From: Bacteroidota bacterium
Lineage (GTDB): Bacteria; Bacteroidota; Bacteroidia; Flavobacteriales_F; PHOS-HE28
Direction: 5' to 3'
DNA length: 34,433 nucleotides
NCBI GenBank assembly: GCA_023430325.1
Contig: JAEZAU010000225.1
Location: forward strand, 1 to 34,433
Made by a program: the position numbers and the translations under genes. This document shows, piece by piece, positions 14,684-22,881 of the stretch; position 1 is the first letter of the stretch; each line of letters begins with the position of its first letter. The notes beneath the pieces were generated by a model. That model was given only the letters and a program-made list of their open reading frames with translations. It was not told the origin of the DNA and did no database searches.

Positions 14684-16374
14684 GCACAGAAGCCTTGTTG
14701 CAAGTGAATGGCCTCACCGTCCTGTTCGGCGATCGCGTGGTCGTTGACAGTGTCTCCTTCGACCTGCAACGTGGCGAATGCATCGGCCTGGTGGGAGCAA
14801 GTGGATCGGGCAAGAGCGTGACATCACTTGCGCTCATGAGACTTCTAGATCCACGTGTGTCCAGGATCGAAGGCGCCATCAATTACGATGGCAAAGAACT
14901 ACTGTCGCTACCCGAAGATGAACTACGGACCTTCCGCGGAAGGCATCTGGCAATGGTGTTCCAGGAACCGATGACCGCCCTTGATCCCGTGTACACGGTC
15001 GGCGAGCAGGTGGCAGAGGCCATCAGGCTGCATACCGGCACCGGAAAAAAAGATGCTCGCAAAAAAGTGATCGGGCTTTTTGAGGAAGTACATCTGCCTT
15101 CGCCAGAACAGCTCTACGATCGATATCCGCATCAACTCAGCGGCGGACAGAAACAACGAGTGGTGATCGCCATGGCCTTGAGCTGTTCGCCATCGATCCT
15201 GATCTGTGACGAACCCACCACAGCATTGGATGTGCTGGTGCAAAGAGAGATACTCGATCTCCTGGATCGGATACGACGGGATCGGCGGATGGGCATGATC
15301 TTCATCACGCATGATCTCGGTGTGGTGAAGGAAGTGGCCGATCGGGTGCTGGTGATGCATCAAGGAAAGGTGGTGGAGCAAGCTTCCGTTGAAATGATCT
15401 TCCATCGACCTGAACATCCGTATACCAAAGGCCTGATCCGATGCAGGCCCGATCCGGCCAGGCATCCTGCAAGGCTGCCAACGATCGAAGGGGTGATGGC
15501 CGAGTGCGACGAACCGATCGAACTCCCAGCAGATCATCGGTCCGAACGGATGAAGGAACTTCTTTCAAGAGTGCCGATCCTATCCGTACAGGATCTTCAC
15601 AAGACACACGTGAGGGCGAAAGGTCTTTTCGGTGGCCGGCGCAATGAAGTCCATGTTCTCGATGACATCGGTTTCGATGTATATCCAGGCGAATCCCTGG
15701 GAATAGTGGGCGGCAGTGGAAGCGGCAAGACCACTCTGGGCAGGAGCATCCTCCAACTGATATCCCCCACGAGCGGGCGGGTAAGATTTCGGCCAAAGGG
15801 TTCCAATGAGCTGGTGGAGCTTACAGAATTGGACCCTGCCGGAATGAGGAAGCTGAGACGTGAAATGCAGATCATTTTCCAGGATCCATATTCATCGCTC
15901 GATCCACGACTTACGATCGGAGCAGCAATGGTCGAGGCAATGGAGGTCCATCACATAGGTAACAACGCAAAAGATAGAAGACAAAAGGCCATATCCCTGC
16001 TGGAACGCGTGGGCCTTGAAGAGGCGCACTTCGATCGGTTCCCGCATCAGTTCAGTGGCGGGCAGCGGCAACGGATCGTGATCGCGCGTGCACTCGCATT
16101 GCATCCGCGGCTGATCATCTGTGATGAAAGTGTGGCGGCATTGGATGTAAGTGTTCAGGCACAGGTGCTAAATCTCCTGAATGATCTGAAGGATGAGCAT
16201 GATCTCACGTACCTCTTCATCAGTCATGATCTCAACGTGGTGAAATATTTCTGCGATCGCATTCTGGTATTGGAGAAGGGAAGATGCGTTGAGCTCGGTG
16301 CGGCAGATGAGGTCTATAACGCACCCCGGTCGGCATACACGCGCTCGCTCATAGAAGCCATTCCAGGAAGATGA
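14680..16374 (+). CDS. Fused double ABC ATPase, Opp/Dpp/Yej type
   Basis: A 564-aa protein made of two complete oligopeptide-type ABC ATPase domains, as in YejF or fused DppD-DppF. Domain 1 has Walker A GASGSGKS, signature LSGGQKQR and Walker B ILICDEPTTALD. Domain 2 has Walker A GGSGSGKT, signature FSGGQRQR and LIICDESVAALD, in which Ser replaces the usual Pro after DE. It should power import of peptides or similar solutes with two permeases and a binding protein, but none is encoded here. ATG 14680 is chosen because it overlaps the exonuclease stop; an in-frame upstream ATG would lie inside the exonuclease gene. Its own stop overlaps the next start (ATGA at 16371). Confidence 0.95.
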   Translation: MSTEALLQVNGLTVLFGDRVVVDSVSFDLQRGECIGLVGASGSGKSVTSLALMRLLDPRVSRIEGAINYDGKELLSLPEDELRTFRGRHLAMVFQEPMTALDPVYTVGEQVAEAIRLHTGTGKKDARKKVIGLFEEVHLPSPEQLYDRYPHQLSGGQKQRVVIAMALSCSPSILICDEPTTALDVLVQREILDLLDRIRRDRRMGMIFITHDLGVVKEVADRVLVMHQGKVVEQASVEMIFHRPEHPYTKGLIRCRPDPARHPARLPTIEGVMAECDEPIELPADHRSERMKELLSRVPILSVQDLHKTHVRAKGLFGGRRNEVHVLDDIGFDVYPGESLGIVGGSGSGKTTLGRSILQLISPTSGRVRFRPKGSNELVELTELDPAGMRKLRREMQIIFQDPYSSLDPRLTIGAAMVEAMEVHHIGNNAKDRRQKAISLLERVGLEEAHFDRFPHQFSGGQRQRIVIARALALHPRLIICDESVAALDVSVQAQVLNLLNDLKDEHDLTYLFISHDLNVVKYFCDRILVLEKGRCVELGAADEVYNAPRSAYTRSLIEAIPGR

Positions 16375-18590
16375 CGACCACGCGATCCCGCGATCTTGCC
16401 CCGCTGGGCGCACTGATCGTGGCCTGCATGGCTTTCACGATCTTCTTCTACCCCAAGATCTCACTGCAGCCAGGCTCGCATCTCTTCACCGAAGGTGGTG
16501 ATGGCATCAAGAACTATTTCACCTTCGCATGGCATGTCCAGCATGATCATTCACCGCTGCATTTCGGTGGAACGAACCACCCTTTCGGCGATCATGTGTT
16601 CTTCGCGGATGCACATCCATGGCTGGCCATCCTTCTGGGTGTATTCAGCCCCCCTGCAGGATCGGAGATCGCGCTGCTGAACGTTCTTCTCCTTGCGGGG
16701 ATCCTTTTACTACCTGCACTTTGCACATACGGGGTCTTCAGACATTACGGTCTTTCTTCTTGGATCGCTGTATTGAGCGCATTCTGCATCACTCTGATGC
16801 AGCCGCAACTTTCGCGCATCGGAGGTCATCTTTCACTGGCCCACGCCTGGGTCATTCCAATGGGCTGGCTGCTGGTTCTCCGGTATCTGCGATCTCGATC
16901 CTTGCGATCGGCGCTCCTGTTGATCGCACTCGGTTCGATCGCTTATCTGACACACCCGTACCTGGGCCTGATGCTCACAGCATTCATCGGACTCATCTTT
17001 CTCTTTGATCAACTGCGCCATATACGTTCGATCGTTCCGGCCGATGTTATCCTGCGTGGAAGCATCGTGGTGCTGCCGGTCCTGCTGTTCTGGTCGCTGA
17101 TGAACGCGGGTGATGTGATCGCTGATAGACCGGTCAGGCCATCCCGACCGGACGAGTATCATACCATCTGGTCGAGTTTCATCCATCCCTGGCATGAGAT
17201 GTTCGGCCGTGATCCATTGGGGCTGGTCGAAATACCCGAATGGGAGAGCCAGGTCTATCTGGGGCTGGGGATCCTGGCCGCTGCACTGTGCATCTTATTG
17301 ATCGGCGTACATAGGGCATTGACAAGACAGTGGGGCGCGCAACGATCCGATCTCGCCCTTCCACTGGCCTCCTCTGCAACACTGTTGATCTTTTCTTCCG
17401 GCATGTTGATGGATCTGATAGGTGCCGATGGCATCTTCTCTCAATTCAGGGCCACGGGAAGATTTGCCTGGCCGTTCTGGTACACGCTCACCACTGCCGT
17501 TATCGTACAGGCCTATCGCTTCACCTTCATCTCAAGCGACCGCAGGCTCCGTACCCTATATATGTTCTTGCTTCTGGTGATTGCCGTGGAAGGCGTTTTT
17601 CAGCACGTGCACATTGCACGGTTCGCCGGTTATTTTCCAAGTCATTTCACCTCTTATGGATCGGATGAGGAGTGGAAGGAACTAACGGCCGTTATCCAGA
17701 ACACAAAAGCCGAAGGCATCATACCGCTGCCACTTCCGAACGTCGGCACGGAATACTATGATCGGGAAGGGAAGCCACACATCATGCGAAGAATGTTCAA
17801 TCTCGCTTACCGCTCGGGCACGCCTCTGATGGCATGCCTCACCAGTCGTGTTTCCCATTCTCAAGCCCGTGACCTCCTGGCCTTGATCGCACCGCCGGGC
17901 CATCCGAAACACCTGAAGGATCATTTTCCTTCTGACGCAAAATTCATTGTTCTTTGGAGTGGTGAACAACTCGATCAGGACGAACAAGAACTGTTCGATC
18001 GAGCTCGGCCATTGATGAAGAACCAGATCGGTGAAGTACGGTCCATCGACCACACTGAACTTTTCCGGCCGTTATCAGACACCATCATCCCTGCGGATCT
18101 ACCGGAAAAGCACATCGCTGGCGTACGCATACATGCGGAGGACCCGGGCCAGGTCTTGGTCGGCAACAGTGGAGAAACATTGGTAAGCGAGTACTTTTTC
18201 CTATTGGAAAGACCATCTCATTCACTGGAGCAGCGGCCTTATGAATTGAGCTTTCACTACGATCTGATCGACCGCGAGGCGATCCGCTGCTGGCTCGTTC
18301 TGGAATCCAGTGTAGATGGTCATGCCGACGCCAGGTGGGATGCTGCCGTACCTATAATGTCAGCACCGATGCAGTATGAGGATAAGTTGATCATGCGCTA
18401 CAGATTCCAAGCGGCTGATACCACGCGCTGGTTGCGGGCCGTCCTCATCGGTCCGGAAGGGAGCAGGGCGCGATCGGCCATAAGCAAGGTCTTGCTCCGG
18501 CCGGCCGAAATGGATGTCTGGCAAACGAATGATGACGAGGGAATGATCTACCGGAACAACATCCCTATCCCCGCTTCCGCCGATCGCTGA
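16371..18590 (+). CDS. GT-C-like polytopic membrane protein 1
   Basis: A 739-aa protein with about ten membrane segments up to residue ~416 and a ~320-aa soluble, probably extracytoplasmic C-terminal part. The first long loop carries GGDGIKNYF and GGTNHPFGDH, an acidic motif placed as in GT-C glycosyltransferases, where a loop-1 Asp/Glu is catalytic. Such enzymes use polyprenyl-phosphate sugars as donors outside the membrane. The exact family is unknown to me, so the function is inferred from topology and from the GT2 genes nearby. Start ATG overlaps the ABC ATPase stop, and the 3' end overlaps the convergent GT2 gene by 26 bp. Confidence 0.8.
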   Translation: MTTTRSRDLAPLGALIVACMAFTIFFYPKISLQPGSHLFTEGGDGIKNYFTFAWHVQHDHSPLHFGGTNHPFGDHVFFADAHPWLAILLGVFSPPAGSEIALLNVLLLAGILLLPALCTYGVFRHYGLSSWIAVLSAFCITLMQPQLSRIGGHLSLAHAWVIPMGWLLVLRYLRSRSLRSALLLIALGSIAYLTHPYLGLMLTAFIGLIFLFDQLRHIRSIVPADVILRGSIVVLPVLLFWSLMNAGDVIADRPVRPSRPDEYHTIWSSFIHPWHEMFGRDPLGLVEIPEWESQVYLGLGILAAALCILLIGVHRALTRQWGAQRSDLALPLASSATLLIFSSGMLMDLIGADGIFSQFRATGRFAWPFWYTLTTAVIVQAYRFTFISSDRRLRTLYMFLLLVIAVEGVFQHVHIARFAGYFPSHFTSYGSDEEWKELTAVIQNTKAEGIIPLPLPNVGTEYYDREGKPHIMRRMFNLAYRSGTPLMACLTSRVSHSQARDLLALIAPPGHPKHLKDHFPSDAKFIVLWSGEQLDQDEQELFDRARPLMKNQIGEVRSIDHTELFRPLSDTIIPADLPEKHIAGVRIHAEDPGQVLVGNSGETLVSEYFFLLERPSHSLEQRPYELSFHYDLIDREAIRCWLVLESSVDGHADARWDAAVPIMSAPMQYEDKLIMRYRFQAADTTRWLRAVLIGPEGSRARSAISKVLLRPAEMDVWQTNDDEGMIYRNNIPIPASADR

Positions 18591-19287
18591 CCAGAACAAC
18601 GATCAGGTTGCGCAATTCCTTTAAAAGTGCACTTGATCGCATCGGTTTGAATTCCGCTTCCTCGTTCAATTGTACCGGAACCACATCGATCTTCAACTTT
18701 TTGTTCCGCGTGGCTTGCAGAATGAACTCGAGGTCGAAGAGATAGCGATCGATCTTGGTCTGGAGAAAGACCTCGCGGCCTCTCCGATCGAACCCTTTCA
18801 ATCCGCACTGGGTATCGCTTACTGGTGCGCGCAACAGCACCTTGAGCATCCACCGGAAAGACCGTGACAAGAGCCTGCGGCCGAAAGGCACCTGCTCATA
18901 ATACGCTTCATTACGATGGCCCAGCACGATGTTGGATCCGTTGAGCAACGCCGCAATAACGCTCCGCATGCTCTCCAGCTTGAAAGGCATGTCTATATCG
19001 GTGAACATGTACAGGTCCGAATCCACGGCATCGATCCCTGTACGCAGCGCAGCTCCCTTTCCACGGTTCACCGCATGATCGATCCATGTAAGATCGATCA
19101 AGGCCGCCTCTATCCTTTTTACTGTGTCGCGCTCGATCGGAGAGGGCGTGCCATCGTTCACGATCACAAAACGGAACCGCTCCGATGGCATGGACCCGAT
19201 CAATTCAAGATTGCGTTCTATCAAACGATCGGCCCAGCCCGAAGGCGGATCATAGCACGGTAGAACGATCGTGATGGCCTGCTGCAT
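18565..19287 (-). CDS. GT2 dolichyl/polyprenyl-phosphate glucosyltransferase-like
   Basis: A 240-aa GT-A family 2 glycosyltransferase. Nucleotide-binding Asp in VIVNDGT, NRGKGAALRTGI, the DxD-type metal motif in FTDIDMPF, and DTQCGLKGF, a signature of the DPG-synthase (ALG5-like) subfamily. It probably transfers a sugar from a nucleotide sugar to polyprenyl phosphate at the cytoplasmic membrane face, making donor substrate for the GT-C-like proteins on both sides. There is no TM segment; it likely attaches to the membrane peripherally. It is divergent from the beta-trefoil membrane protein (52-bp gap). Confidence 0.9.
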   Translation of the reverse strand: MQQAITIVLPCYDPPSGWADRLIERNLELIGSMPSERFRFVIVNDGTPSPIERDTVKRIEAALIDLTWIDHAVNRGKGAALRTGIDAVDSDLYMFTDIDMPFKLESMRSVIAALLNGSNIVLGHRNEAYYEQVPFGRRLLSRSFRWMLKVLLRAPVSDTQCGLKGFDRRGREVFLQTKIDRYLFDLEFILQATRNKKLKIDVVPVQLNEEAEFKPMRSSALLKELRNLIVVLVSDRRKRG

Positions 19288-19339
19288 CCATTTGCAATAG
19301 TAGCTCGATCTGAACGATCCGCGTTTCTACTTTCGCCGC

Positions 19340-21340
19340 GTGTTGCATTCACCCGATCAAGGTCCAACTTCATCGGATCCGTTCTGGGTCAAGATCCTGG
19401 GACTGGCTGCCGTGCTCGTTCTGTTCGGTGTGGGCATGTGGAACTATCCGATCGCAATGCTGGGCACCGATCGTTCGCTCATTCCAGGAGATCTTACCGA
19501 AGCAAGGTCGAACAATTACATCCTTGAACACTTTCATTCTTTTATTACCGGAAAGGTGGACGATTACTGGGATGCACCGTTCATGCATCCGACCAGAAAT
19601 GCACTTGCATATTCGGAGGATCTGATCGGCACTGCGCCTTTCTATTCGATCCTCCGATCAACAGGATATAATCGGGAAACGTCGTTCCAAGCCTGGATCG
19701 TTCTACTATTCGCGCTTAACTTCTGGTGTTGTTTTCTTGCGCTTCGGATCTGGTGCGGCCATTCGATCGCGTCGGCAGCAGGCGCATTCATTTTTGCCTT
19801 CGGCATATTCAGCCTGGGCCAGATACAACACCTGCAAATGTTGCCAAGGTTCGCATCGCCATTCGCCATGGTCTTCGCATGGCGATACCTGGACACGCGC
19901 AAGCCTCTCTTCCTTTTCCTGGCTGCATTTGCGACGATCTACCAATTCTATTGTGCGCTCCAACTCGGGTTCGTGCTTCTGTGGGGTCTGCTATTCTTGG
20001 TCGTTGGATATCTGATCGCGTATAGACGCCAACTCGGCGTTCGCCCTCTAAAGGGGAGCATTCCTCTCCTGGTCACATGCGTTATCTCTATCATAGCACT
20101 GGTGCCATTAGCGATCCCGCGTCTTTCTCTACCGGATCTTTCGATCAGTGCTAGATCAACCTTCGATCTTGCACCACTTTCATCCTACTGGTCCAGCCAT
20201 CCTGCTGCCGTATCCTGGCATGACCTGTCCGTTCACGGTGGTCCTCAACTTTTCCCGGGAGCCATTTGCATAGCGGCGATACTGATCTCATTGACCTTGG
20301 TGGTTACGCGAAGAAGAGATCCTTCCACAAAAAAGTTCTCAGCTATTTTATTGGCTCTGCTCCTGCATTTCGTTTTCTCGATCGTCATCAGTAGTTCCGA
20401 GGTGTTCGCCCAATTCACCCGGGTGCCGGTCAATTCATTGATGACCTCGCCAGAGAGGGTGGCTGGCATCCAGATCCTCTTTTTCAGCATGGCTTTCGTT
20501 GCCCTCCCTGCCCTGCTGCCTTCCCGGCGATGGATCACATTAAGCATGATCATTGTCCTACCAGCGCTCGTCCTTATCGATAACAAGATCGATGTACGCC
20601 ATATACCCACCTTCAACAAATGGACTTCACGAAATCTCGTGGCCGAAGTGGAACGCCACATCACTGTAACGGGATATGAAAAAGACGCGATCATAGCCTA
20701 CACGCCTTTGCTGCCGATCTTGGAAGAAGAACAGCAAAGCGATCGTGTTTCGGAGATCCATATTTCCACCATGCTGGCAACCCAGCAACTCGGCATACCG
20801 ACGGTCAATGGTCATGCCCGCACTATTCCGTCAGAGTATATGGATTTCTTCGAACGCTTGGATGAACGATCATTGCTGAACTGGTGCGAAAGATCCGGTT
20901 GTGATCCCAGATCGATCGTGCAAGTCACTAACGCTCCGTTCCCGGTCGCGAGCACCGATACCGTCATACTGGCCGCAGCGGATGGTCGGATGGTCTACGC
21001 AGACACGATACACCATGCATTGCTCATATCCGATAGCCCCAGAACGGATCTTTCAGCCACCTTTCTATTGATCCGAGCGACGGACGATCGCATCGCGTTG
21101 CTGGCACACAATGGGAATTTTGTCTGTGCAGAACTATTGCAACGAAGCCAGGTAAGTGCCACTGCGCCGGATCTTGGTGACTTTGGGATATTCGAGCAGG
21201 TGGAGCTCGATCAAGGATCGATCGCATTGCGGGCGCACAATGGATCGTTCGTCACCGTCAACGACAAGGGATCGTTATATGCAGTGGCTGATTCGGTCGG
21301 TAAGAACGAACGCTTCCGTTTCGTAGAACATGTTCGGTGA
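19340..21340 (+). CDS. GT-C-like membrane protein 2 with C-terminal beta-trefoil
   Basis: A 666-aa protein: about ten TM helices (from residue ~18 to ~415), an extracytoplasmic linker (~416-538) and a C-terminal domain (~539-666) made of three ~40-residue units. These are marked by VILAAADGRMVYA, IALLAHNGNFVCA and IALRAHNGSFVTV, the fascin-like beta-trefoil pattern. Loop 1 has acidic candidates (GTDRSLIPGDLTEAR, then DDYWDAPF). The start is GTG 19340 (or TTG 19343); the next in-frame ATG would cut into TM1. A TACTTTCG -7-like box lies 4 bp upstream. I infer a surface glycosyltransferase whose trefoil binds a glycan or a protein. Confidence 0.82.
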   Translation: MLHSPDQGPTSSDPFWVKILGLAAVLVLFGVGMWNYPIAMLGTDRSLIPGDLTEARSNNYILEHFHSFITGKVDDYWDAPFMHPTRNALAYSEDLIGTAPFYSILRSTGYNRETSFQAWIVLLFALNFWCCFLALRIWCGHSIASAAGAFIFAFGIFSLGQIQHLQMLPRFASPFAMVFAWRYLDTRKPLFLFLAAFATIYQFYCALQLGFVLLWGLLFLVVGYLIAYRRQLGVRPLKGSIPLLVTCVISIIALVPLAIPRLSLPDLSISARSTFDLAPLSSYWSSHPAAVSWHDLSVHGGPQLFPGAICIAAILISLTLVVTRRRDPSTKKFSAILLALLLHFVFSIVISSSEVFAQFTRVPVNSLMTSPERVAGIQILFFSMAFVALPALLPSRRWITLSMIIVLPALVLIDNKIDVRHIPTFNKWTSRNLVAEVERHITVTGYEKDAIIAYTPLLPILEEEQQSDRVSEIHISTMLATQQLGIPTVNGHARTIPSEYMDFFERLDERSLLNWCERSGCDPRSIVQVTNAPFPVASTDTVILAAADGRMVYADTIHHALLISDSPRTDLSATFLLIRATDDRIALLAHNGNFVCAELLQRSQVSATAPDLGDFGIFEQVELDQGSIALRAHNGSFVTVNDKGSLYAVADSVGKNERFRFVEHVR

Positions 21341-21372
21341 TGAGGCTGCAATGAGCCCCTGGGCAGCAGAAC

Positions 21373-22881
21373 CTACTTCCGAACGATCAACTGGTCGCTT
21401 AATCTGGGTAAGCGCACGCTTCCTAAACGAAATGCAGGGATCCCATTGGCCTGTGTATAAAAGGCCGATGGGGTGATGTCTCCGCGCTGAACTTCATGGC
21501 CTATGGCTGAGGCGATCCAATGATAGAAATACATGTCACCATACAATTCGAATGTTCCATCAGATCGGGAAACCGTATGATAGGAATGTGAAAAATATTC
21601 GTTCCATGCGAGGACCACACCCCCTTCGATCGGCGACCCATCCTCATCGATCAAGCGACCGGTGATCATTACATCATCGTGATCTGAGTAATTGTAGTAA
21701 TTCGATAGCAGTTCACAACCCGATCCGTCCTTCAAATGTTCGAAGTTCCGAAAGACTTGAATGCTACTCTTTTCCTGTCCTTTGATCGTCCACAACCCCA
21801 TGAAATCCGAGTGGAACCTACCCCAATTCACATCCCGGTACTGCCACCACGAATAACCGAGTCCACCGCATGCCAGGGTCTTTTGAAGGGTCTGCTGAGC
21901 AAAATCTCTCTGTTCATCATAAAGGACTGAATCTCCGTCTGCGGGCAAGGACGTTTCTCCAATGATCCAAGGCGAGCGCACATGCCGGCCATACCAGGCC
22001 ATTTCATTCACCACCTGCTTCGGTTCATATTCATACGGGTGAAAGGAGATGAAATCAACATCAAGAATGTCGGGATCCCAGGCGAACACCTCGCGAATAC
22101 CGACCAGGCCGATCGTCACCAGATGATGTGGTGCATGCTTGCGCACCAGCTCCCTCCAACGATCGACGGCGTGATGGACATCTTTCTTCGGACGGTGATG
22201 AGGCAGGTCGAAATACAGGGGTTCGTTGAACAGGTCGTATGCGAGGATCCCTTCATGATCTTTCAATCGCTTGAAGATGCCGACCGCATGATCTTCATAG
22301 ATCCGCTCGTCAGGTCTCATACGAACCAAAAGGATCACTCTCAATCCTTCTTCCCGTGCAACATTGATCACATCTTCAAGTGCGTCGAAATACCGGTCCT
22401 TCCACCCGCCTTCAAATGGCAGCCATGTATCCTCACCTGCTTCATTACGGCTCTTGAGCGATACTCCATTGTCATTCGGTGAGATCTGCAGGTCTGGCGC
22501 CAGCCCGAAACGAACGGCATTGAACCCAGCACTCCGCATTTCGCGAAAGTCAGCTGCCAACTGGCGCCTGGCATCCTTTCTTGATGTGATCACATATCCT
22601 CGATAGTCCATTCCAGGCGCGGCCCAGCAACTATCACCGATCCATTGCAGATCCACCAGATAATTGATCACCAATGGGAAGAAAGGTTCCTCATTCAGGA
22701 CGAAACCATCTTGATCCATTTGCACGAATTTCTTCGGATCGTCCCGATCACAGGAAACAGCCATGATCGCCCAGAGTAGAATAATGCGAACAGTCGGGCC
22801 GGGACTACGTACCGGTAATGGCCACCAATTGACCGGCTCCATTCGTCCGTAGAACTTGTACTTCGAACAAATGACTTTCAT
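21373..22881 (-). CDS. GH5-like glycoside hydrolase lipoprotein
   Basis: A 502-aa probable lipoprotein (hydrophobic RIILLWAIMAVSC, about 32-44, lipobox Cys then DRDD) with a (beta/alpha)8 glycosidase domain. GNAVRFG-type strand: FNAVRFGLAP. Acid/base Glu220 is in AYDLFNEPLYFD and the probable nucleophile Glu309 in IIGETSLP, 89 residues apart, fitting clan GH-A/GH5. After about residue 400 comes a carboxypeptidase-regulatory-like beta domain (ITGRLIDEDGSPIEGG). The ATG overlaps the stop of the upstream GT-C gene by 4 bp; a later ATG at residue 14 would also retain the lipobox. It probably trims surface glycan. The glycan is unknown. Confidence 0.85.
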   Translation of the reverse strand: MKVICSKYKFYGRMEPVNWWPLPVRSPGPTVRIILLWAIMAVSCDRDDPKKFVQMDQDGFVLNEEPFFPLVINYLVDLQWIGDSCWAAPGMDYRGYVITSRKDARRQLAADFREMRSAGFNAVRFGLAPDLQISPNDNGVSLKSRNEAGEDTWLPFEGGWKDRYFDALEDVINVAREEGLRVILLVRMRPDERIYEDHAVGIFKRLKDHEGILAYDLFNEPLYFDLPHHRPKKDVHHAVDRWRELVRKHAPHHLVTIGLVGIREVFAWDPDILDVDFISFHPYEYEPKQVVNEMAWYGRHVRSPWIIGETSLPADGDSVLYDEQRDFAQQTLQKTLACGGLGYSWWQYRDVNWGRFHSDFMGLWTIKGQEKSSIQVFRNFEHLKDGSGCELLSNYYNYSDHDDVMITGRLIDEDGSPIEGGVVLAWNEYFSHSYHTVSRSDGTFELYGDMYFYHWIASAIGHEVQRGDITPSAFYTQANGIPAFRLGSVRLPRLSDQLIVRK

